Position numbers and translations under genes: made by a program
The notes under the pieces: generated by a model
Seen by the model: the letters and a program-made list of their open reading frames with translations, nothing else
Database searches by the model: none
What the model was told of the DNA's origin: nothing
Part shown: piece by piece, positions 54,072 through 62,600 of the stretch
How the letters are laid out: the number at the start of each line of letters is the position of its first letter
Numbering within the stretch: position 1 is the first letter of the stretch
Origin: Clostridiales bacterium UBA1316
GTDB lineage: Bacteria > Bacillota > Clostridia > Oscillospirales > Oscillospiraceae
Length of the DNA stretch: 64,000 nucleotides
Reading direction: 5' to 3'
NCBI GenBank assembly: GCA_002307055.1
Contig: DBTM01000049.1
Location: 15,819-79,818, forward strand

Positions 54072-56372
54072 ATGAGTTTGAAAGAAAAAGGAAAGGCATG
54101 GTCATATATGAAAAAGAGGATAATCGGCGGAATCATAACGAGCGTTGTAATGATGCTGTGCGTTATTTTATATCTTCCCAAAGCCGAAGCCAAGACGACA
54201 CCTGACGGTCAGACGGTCGGTTCAATGCTGTTCTATGTGCAGAACAGTGCCGGTGAGGATATTCTCGTTTCGCAGATTCCCGTATCGGTTATGGCGGCTG
54301 ATCTTACGGCCGGAACAATTGATAAGACAGTCTACAACTATTCAGTCCTGGATAAACTGGTGACTCCGGTACATCAGGAAAGCCAGGGCATGACTGTGAA
54401 CCAATTCATCCCATACGCGCTGAATAAGACATCGGTACCGGCATTGAAAAGCCTCAGCCTCACCTTCAACGATAACGATAAAATCGGCTTCTGGGAACTC
54501 GACGATCAAGGCGGCTACGATACGGATACTTATACATATAACGATCTCTACGGTGCAACTCGATATGATTATCCGCTTTTATACCAGTACTGGGATTACG
54601 GCAACCAGAAATATTACGACCCCAACGGCGTTATGAACGATGCCCAAGTAATTTCGTATATACAGGCAAACGCGCAGGAAACATTGGTTCGCCTTTCGGT
54701 TACCGCATTCTCTCAGCGCTATATTATTACCAACGCGAAGGTGGACGCTGAAGATTACAATATGGAATATTATTGGAATTCGTTAGGACTTCTGGACACG
54801 CAGCGGACCGTGCGCCTGATGATGCCGATGACAGCCGATGAGCTGGCAAATAAGATATCGACTGCGGATGATTCGCGCTATTGGGTATGGAATGTGCTGC
54901 TTAACATGGAGTCGGCGCCTCAAGTTGATTCTCTCGGTTCGGTTGCCGCACCGACAGGCTATCTGACCGATGATGACACGTACTACTATGTGCATTTTAA
55001 CTGTACGACAGCCGGAGCCACCGTCTATTATAACCAGAGCTACAAGAGCGCTACATATATGCCGTCGGAAAAATATGACCCGGCTGATCCGCTGAAAATC
55101 GCAAAAACAGATCTGCCGAACGGGACGCTGACGATGACAGCCCACGCGGTCGAGGACGGTTATACAGACGCAGGAGTTGTCACACTGACGCTGTCGTCCA
55201 GCGAATCGGCGCCGACTGTCACAGCTCAGACGGGATATACAACGGGGCAGAATGTCGTGCTTCCGATCAGCGGCGATACTGTCAATTATGACGACTGGGC
55301 AAGTAAGCTTATTGTTACCGTCAATAGTACGCAGCTGACCTCGGCGCAATTCTCCGTTGCATCATCGGCTGTGACCATCAATCAGGCGGTATTTGCTTCC
55401 GCCGGAAACTATACGATCACACTTGCAAGCGGCAGCTACACCACGCAAACGCTGCAGGGTGTGATGGTTTACATGGCGGCACCATCTATAACGGCGGGAC
55501 TGGCTTATCTTGGCAAAGCGCTGACATTCACATACAGTGACACCGGGTATCAGACAAGCGCGACCGTTATGGTCAAGTCGTCGACCGATACGAGCTTTAC
55601 CAGCATCAGCACGGGTACCTATCTCGACAGGAGCGTGTCCGGGCAGCTCACAATTCTGCAGAGCTATTTCACGTCATCGGATAATAAGGTCACGACAGCC
55701 GGCACCTATACTTTCAGGATTACGAACGGAGCCTATTGGCCGCAATACCAGGATGTGAGCGTCACATTCACCAATGCGCCGTCCTGTCTTGCCGCAGCCG
55801 GCAATATAGCAGCCCGGGCTGGGGATACAATCAGCATTCCCGTCACGCTGTCAAATAATCTCGGGTTTGCCGGATTCACTTTCCTCGTCAGTTACAATTC
55901 ATCCGTTATGACGCTCAGCAGCGTCACGCAAGGGACAATCCTGACCAACGGGATATTCAACGCAAATACGACGACGAACCTGATTTCGTGGGCATCAGCT
56001 GTCAACACGGCGGCACCAGGTACGCTTTTTACGCTGAACTTTACCGTTAATACCGGCACGTCTGTCGCCGACTACACGATAGGATTATCTTTGAGGAACG
56101 GAAACGTTAAAAATTTCTGCGATTCGAACGGTCTTGCGGTCAATATAAGCTTTACTCCGGGGACGGTATCTGTCTACAAACTCGGTGATGTGAACAGGGA
56201 CGGATATATCACATCGACGGACTCAGTGCTGCTGGCAAGGTTTATCCTTGGCAGAACGACGCCGACAGCAGTGCAGATAATTGCCGCAGATGTTAATAAA
56301 GACGGTTATTTAACGTCCGTTGACAGAGTAAAGATCGCACGTTTTCTCCTGGGAAAGATTACATCTTTCTGA
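54072..56372 (+). CDS. Surface protein with SuoX-like, HID-like, cohesin and dockerin domains
   Basis: Starts are possible at 54072 and 54108; the latter begins the signal peptide (MKKRIIGGIITSVVMMLCVIL). The 754-766-residue protein repeats the order of the previous one but without SLH: an N-domain (about 40-280, without the CEAKG motif), a CTTAGATVYYN chitobiase-like part, two HID-like repeats (YLGKALTFTYSDTGYQTSA, YLDRSVSGQLTILQSYF), a cohesin-like domain (about 570-700; LGFAGFTFLVSYNSSVMTLSSV) and a C-terminal dockerin (LGDVNRDGYITSTDSVLLARF, DVNKDGYLTSVDRVKIARF). It could hang on the SLH scaffold by cohesin-dockerin pairing. It is not a polysaccharide hydrolase. Confidence 0.72.
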   Translation: MSLKEKGKAWSYMKKRIIGGIITSVVMMLCVILYLPKAEAKTTPDGQTVGSMLFYVQNSAGEDILVSQIPVSVMAADLTAGTIDKTVYNYSVLDKLVTPVHQESQGMTVNQFIPYALNKTSVPALKSLSLTFNDNDKIGFWELDDQGGYDTDTYTYNDLYGATRYDYPLLYQYWDYGNQKYYDPNGVMNDAQVISYIQANAQETLVRLSVTAFSQRYIITNAKVDAEDYNMEYYWNSLGLLDTQRTVRLMMPMTADELANKISTADDSRYWVWNVLLNMESAPQVDSLGSVAAPTGYLTDDDTYYYVHFNCTTAGATVYYNQSYKSATYMPSEKYDPADPLKIAKTDLPNGTLTMTAHAVEDGYTDAGVVTLTLSSSESAPTVTAQTGYTTGQNVVLPISGDTVNYDDWASKLIVTVNSTQLTSAQFSVASSAVTINQAVFASAGNYTITLASGSYTTQTLQGVMVYMAAPSITAGLAYLGKALTFTYSDTGYQTSATVMVKSSTDTSFTSISTGTYLDRSVSGQLTILQSYFTSSDNKVTTAGTYTFRITNGAYWPQYQDVSVTFTNAPSCLAAAGNIAARAGDTISIPVTLSNNLGFAGFTFLVSYNSSVMTLSSVTQGTILTNGIFNANTTTNLISWASAVNTAAPGTLFTLNFTVNTGTSVADYTIGLSLRNGNVKNFCDSNGLAVNISFTPGTVSVYKLGDVNRDGYITSTDSVLLARFILGRTTPTAVQIIAADVNKDGYLTSVDRVKIARFLLGKITSF

Positions 56373-56414
56373 GAACCGGTAGAACCAGCTGAGGCTGTCT
56401 ACATAGATAATATT

Positions 56415-56560
56415 CATTGATTGCTCTGAGCCTGTCTTTCTAAAGGCAAACCCATGAAAGCTGGCCTGAGAGGAACCCCCTCTCACGGGTGACGCTGGAA
56501 ACGGCATCGCCTCCCGTACTTGGAAAGGAGAACACAGCATAAAAGAGCAGCGATGCCCGG
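56415..56560 (+). promoter_or_regulatory. Structured leader RNA, same class as 43743-44030, possibly Moco-type
   Basis: The four blocks of the first leader recur: CTGAGC (56426), TTCTAA (56438), GCCTGAG (56464) and TGGAAACG (56496). A GAGAGG/CCTCTC hairpin and an 8-bp GGCATCGC/GCGATGCC pairing are clear. The stretch CGCCTCCCGTACTTGGAAAG (from 56508) resembles, from memory, the 3' end of the Moco leader of moaA. The rest of the gap to 56620 shows no gene. Confidence 0.5.
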
Positions 56561-56620
56561 AGGTGAAGAAACGCAAATAAGGCAGTATGTACAGCAAATA
56601 CAGATGATGTTAAGGGAATA

Positions 56621-56672
56621 GAATTCCGAGGTGTAGGGAACCGCAATGCGGAACCTGAGGGTGTAGGAATTC
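56621..56672 (+). promoter_or_regulatory. Hairpin before the giant-gene ribosome binding site
   Basis: GAATTCC (56621-56627) and GGAATTC (56666-56672) enclose a CCGC-AAT-GCGG hairpin. It lies about 12 nt before AGGAG at the giant gene, so it could affect translation. Confidence 0.45.
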
Positions 56673-56697
56673 ATATTTGAAAATAGGAGTTGAAATG

Positions 56698-59600
56698 ATG
56701 AAAAAACTGAGCAAGCAGGCTTTGACATGGATACTGTGCCTTGCGATGATCTTTTCAATGTCTGCCGGCCTGACTGTAACAGCCGGAGCCGCAGATATCG
56801 CAACGATCGGAGTCGGCAGTACAGCAAGTGCCGTAGCCCCTGGCAGCACGGTGACACTACCTGTGACGATGACGCACAATACAGGTTTTGCAGGATTCGA
56901 TTTCATCGTGTATTATGACAGCGCAAATTTGACGCTGAATTCAATAACGACGGATTCGAGTTGTATTGATAACGGCGGGCTGTATACGTACAATAATTTA
57001 ATGACATATGCCACAGCTGACAATATTACTGCAAACGGAACGATGTTCTTTTTAAACTTTACAGTAGCGGCGACGGCGGCAAGCGGTAATTATGCTGTAT
57101 CTGTCGCTGTTAACCCTGCACTGCCTAATGGCGGGCATGGTGATTTCATCGATGAAAATCTGACTACTGCTGTAGCGACATTTACCCCCGGTACTATTAG
57201 CGTACAGACGCCCGCGCAGACTGTAACGGCCTTTGACGCGCTCGACAGCGCTGCGGCGGTGCAGAATATGCCCAGCGGTACGGCTCAATCAGCACTGAGC
57301 TTGCCTCTGACGCTGACTGCGACCATCGGCGGAGCGTCCAAAACGATCAGCGGCGTCACGTGGAACGCCAGTCCTGCTTATAACGCAGCGGCAGCGGGCA
57401 CCTATACGTTTACCGCCGTGCTGCCCAGCGGATATTTATGTGCGGACAGTGTAGCCTTACCAACAATCACAGTCAATGTCGCGTCGGCGATAACAACAAT
57501 TGCGGCGTTTGATACCCTTGCCGATAGCGTGAAGCTGCAGAATGTCACCAGCGGCACCGCCCTAAGCGCACTGACGCTGCCGGATACGCTGCAAGCGACG
57601 GTCTGCGGAGCATCTCAGACAATAAGCGGCATCACCTGGGTACCCAGCCCGGCATATGACGCAGTGACAGCGGGTACTTATACGTTTACCGCCGTGCTGC
57701 CTGACGGATATGTGTGCGCGGACGGCGTTGCTCTGCCGAAGATCACTGTGATAGTTGATGAGGCTATGCAGGAAATTACAGCCTTTGATGCGCTTTCATC
57801 CAGCGTGGCGACACAGAATGTCGCAAACGGAACAGCGCTCGGTTCACTAAATCTTCCGACGACGCTAAACGCAACCATAGCCGCAGCATCGGTTACCATC
57901 AGCGGCGTCACTTGGACATCCAGCCCGGAGTATTCGGCTGCCACTGCCGGGACATATGTATTTACCGCAGTACTCCCCAGCGGTTATGGATGCGCGGATG
58001 GTGTAGCTTTACCCACAATAACCATTAAAACGATAACCGTATCGTCGGTGTGGGACGGCACAACGATCGATGTATCCTGGTACAACCCGTCAGGTACGGT
58101 ATTTTATATTTCAACACCGGCGCAGCTCGAGGGGCTTGCCGCCATCGTCAACGGTACCTACAACGCTGGTATAACAGTTATCGGCGACAGCAGCTATATC
58201 CATTCCGATTATGGGAGCGGCGCTACTGCCGGCGGCGCTACCGCATCATTTATCCAGGGCGCGGATGATTTTGACGGAAAGACGGTCTATATTACCGCCG
58301 ATCTCGATATGGGCGGTGTTTACAACACATCGGCAAATACTTGGAGCGGACCCAATTATATGCCGATCGGCGGCCAGTATTTGATGGATACATCCGACCT
58401 CAGTACACTCATTAGTGCCTCGTGGAACGGAACGTTTAACGGCCAGGGGCACACCATTAAAAACATCTACTGCAACCGGTATACCAGCCTTGGCTACGAA
58501 TACAGCCAGTCCATCGGGCTGATCGGGCGCATGGGTATCCACGACAACGATGTTGCCAACGGCTATAACACGCTCGCAACACCTTCCGTTAAAAATGTTG
58601 CAGTTACGGGCAGCATCTACGGCAGACGCTCAGTCGGCGGTATCGTTGGCAAAAACGGTAAGAGCAACAGTTCAGTCATTGAGAACTGCATCAATTATGC
58701 CTCGGTCAGCAATACGGATTCCAAGGGTGTCGGCGGTATTGTTGGTGCAGGTTGGAATAGTCTGACTATTAAAAACTGCGCGAACTTCGGCACGATATAC
58801 ACCTCCTATTCAAACGCCGGCGGTATTTCCGGCAGCAGCGAAGCGAAGGTCATAAACTGCTACAACGCAGGCTACGTCAGCGCAAGCTCCGCAAGCCAGT
58901 CTGATGCTTTAGGCACCAACAACGGCGGTGCTGTATGGACAAACTGCTATTGGCTCAGTGGGTCAGCCTTAAGCAACACAGCGGTTTACGGCAGTACTAC
59001 CGACAGTACGATAACCATGATGGATACAGCGGATTCCATGAAGACCGCCGCTTTCCTCACGGCGCTCAACGGCGACGGCAGATCGTGGATTTACATCGCC
59101 GGCGTCAATGACGGTTATCCGATGCCGCGATCCTTTGCCGGTGCTGATACGGCGGCTGTAACAAGCGTCGCCTTTACGTCGGACCCGACAATGCTCAGCT
59201 ATATCGAGGGCAAGACATTCAACACGGCAAACCTTAAAATTACGGCCTATTATAGTGATGGCTCTTCGGAGACTGTGACGAATTATTCCGTCAGCAAGAC
59301 AACGGCGCTGTCACCGACCGATACCAGTATTACCATCTCTGGGACATTCGGCGGTATTGCCTACAGCAAGACTTACACGATCAGTGTCACAGCAAATGCA
59401 CTAGCCTCCATTGCGGTCACGACGCAGCCTACCAATCTGCTCTACGTGCCCGATGAGAGCTTTAACGCTGCGGGCATGGTTGTCAAGGCAACGTACACAA
59501 ACGGTACAACAGTGACGCTTGGGAGTTCGGATTATACAATTTCGCCATCAGGAGCGCTGAAATCATCCGATATATCCGTAATTATCAGCTATACATATAA

Positions 59601-62600
59601 CGGCGTAACTATGACAGCGAGTGTCCCGATTACGGTGCTCAGTACGCCTGCTCCGGTACTTTCTGCCGACGGCTATTATCAGCTGTCGAATGCTAACGAC
59701 ATGCTGTGGTTTGCCAATCAGGTCAACACAGGCACAAATCAGGTGATCAAAGGCAAGTTGTTAAACGGCATTGATCTATCCTCGGTTACATGGACGCCAA
59801 TCGGCAGCAACTTAAAGAGCTTTAACGGTGAACTAGACGGCAGCGGCTATTCGGTCAAGCTTGCTGTTACCGGAAGCAACGCGTATACCGGTCTTTGCGG
59901 GAATGTCGGATCAGGAGCGAGCATTCATGACATTACCGTAACAGGCTCCGTCGGCGGCAGCAGGTATACCGGCGGTATAACGGGCTACTTAGGCTCGAAT
60001 TCTGTAATTAGTAACTGCGTCAACAAAGCGACCGTTACTTGCTCGGATAGCTATGCGGGCGGTATCATAGGTTACGCAGCCTCAAGTTCAACAATCAGCA
60101 ACTGCACCAACAACGCAGCTGTCAGCGGCGTTTCGTATACCGGCGGCATCACCGGTTATGCGGGCGAGGGCTCCGTGATCAGCAGCTGTGTAAATACTGC
60201 CGCTGTTACCGGGTCAAGCAGCTTTATCGGCGGAATCACAGGAGACGACTATACGGCAACCATTCAGAACTGCATGAATAACGGCCTTGTGACAGGCAGC
60301 AGTTATTATGCCGGCGGCATTGCCGGCCGTGTGTATAACTCCGGTTCGACAGCAGTGCGTATTACGCAGTGCAAAAATGATGGAGCTGTGGCAGGAACGT
60401 ATGGGGTAGCCGGTATTGCCGGATATATCTCCAGTGCCAACGTGACAATCAGCAGCTGCTGCAACAGTGCAGCAATTCATGGCACTTATAATATTGGCGG
60501 TATCGTCGGATACAATAAAGCGGCGATTACTGACTGCTATAACACGGGTGCGGTTACAGCTTCCGCCGGAAGCGCAGCTCAGGGCGTGGGCGGTATAGCG
60601 GGCTTCCAGTATACGCCCGCTCTTACGATTGCAAATACATATAATTCGGGTGTAATTACAGGGACGAATGGGACGATCAAAGTCGGCGCAATCATCGGGT
60701 ATGTTTATGGGGCGTCATTGACAATCAGCAACTCCTATTATCTTGCTGGTACTGCGTCAGTGGCATATACCGAAAAGACATCCGGTTCTGTTACAGCGAC
60801 AAATCTCGCGTCAAAGTCAGCAACTGAGCTTTGGGCACTTGCATCGACTCTCGGCACCGCATACAAAACGGGTGCGGCAAGTCCGATATTGTCATGGCAG
60901 GCAGATGAGGACACATCCGTTAAGGTTACCATCAGCGTCAACGCCACAGGCGCGGCAGTCACTGTCAAGGACAGCGGCGGCACCATAATCGCAGCTAACA
61001 GCGATGGTACCTATTCCCTGAACAACGGCGAAAGCTATACCTATACAGCCGGCGCGGTGAATTATGTAACGGTGAGTGATGTCGCCTTTACAGCCAGCGT
61101 TGCCCAGATAATTGATGTGGTGCTCGCGCGTGCGACAGACACGGTGACCTTCAGCGTTACACCGTCTGCGGCAGCAGTGACAGTGACGGACAGCTCCGGC
61201 ATTGCAGTCATACCGACGAGCGGCACGACATACACGCTCAACGAGGGTGAGACATATAACTACTCGGTCAGCGCAGCTAATTACGCGACAAAGACCGGAA
61301 GCATTGCCGTCTCTGCGGGCGGAACGACTATAACTGTCGACCTCGTCTGCTTGACGGACACGGTGACCTTCAGCGTTACACCGTCTGCGGCAGCAGTGAC
61401 AGTGACGGACAGCTCCGGCATTGCAGTCATACCGACGAGCGGTACGACATACACGCTCAACGAGGGTGAGACATATAACTACTCGGTCAGCGCAGCTAAT
61501 TACGCGACAAAGACCGGAAGCATTGCCGTCCCTGATGGCGGAACGACCATAACTGTCGACCTCGACCGCGTGACGGATACTGTGACCTTTAATGTCACAC
61601 CTTCATCGGCAACGGTGACGGTGACAGATGCTTCGGGCAATACCGTCAGCCAGACCGGCAGCAACATGTATCTGCTGAACGAAGGCGCGATATACAGCTA
61701 CACAGTCAGCGCGGACAGCTACGAGACCAACACGGGAAGCTTTACTGTGGCAAGCGGTGAGCAGACGATCACAGTGTCGCTGACCCCAATGTACATTGCG
61801 ACATTAAATATCACGCCGGAAACAGCGACGGTGGTGGTTGTTCTCAATGGTACAAGCGCCGTTATCAATCCGACGGAACCTGGCGGACATTCCTATCAAT
61901 TGGTCAATAAAAAGACGTACAAATATACAATCAGTGCGCCAGGTTATGCAACAGCAACATCAACCTTTTACCTGAAGGATAGCGGGGCTACGATCACGGT
62001 TGCATTAATCAAGACCGATACCGTCACCTTTACCGTTTCGCCAGCGAGCGCTTCAGTCAACGTATCGTACACAAACGTCTATTACCAAGTGAATCAGTAC
62101 GTCTTTACTGATACTCCGGCATCTCCGTCCAGTTATGACTCGGCGACCGGTACATATGTCTATCAGCTTCTCGAAGGGCAGACCTATTTCTATCAGGTCA
62201 GTGCTACCGGCTATACAGGCAAGACCGGCACCTATACTGTCAATAGCAGCGGCAGTGCCAATGTCACGCTCAGCCCGGTCGGCACGGGAACCATCGCGGG
62301 CGGACAAACAATCAGCACAGGCGGAACATACTATCTGACAAGCGGCACAACAGGGGTGGTCAGCATCAGCACAACCGAACCGGTGACAATTGTGGGAACC
62401 GGTATTGCCGCAGCGCCCTCCCCGGCGAATAAATTCTCCGGCTTGACATTCCGCAGCACCGTAGCGGGCGCCAACCTGACGCTTCAGGATGTTTACATCA
62501 GCAATACGAGCAATGTAAATGCTGTTGACTTCACGGGCACAGGCAACAATCTCTATCTTGCCGGCACCAATATGCTTGAGCAAATGTCGTATAACAGCTC

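Noticed and set aside
56430..56470. c-di-GMP-I (GEMM) riboswitch
   Set aside because: AAAGGCAAACC and GAAAGC recall its 5' part, but the conserved GACGCAAAGC strand is absent, and the shared blocks with 43743-44030 explain the pattern better.
56550..56618. 22-codon frame in the leader of the giant gene (starting ATGCCCGGAGG)
   Set aside because: Its ATG is inside a predicted stem and about 20 nt from the nearest AGGAG; not convincing as a gene.
59900..60600. CRISPR-like regular repeats
   Set aside because: They encode GLUG repeats in one open frame and are not short, exact, spaced DNA repeats.
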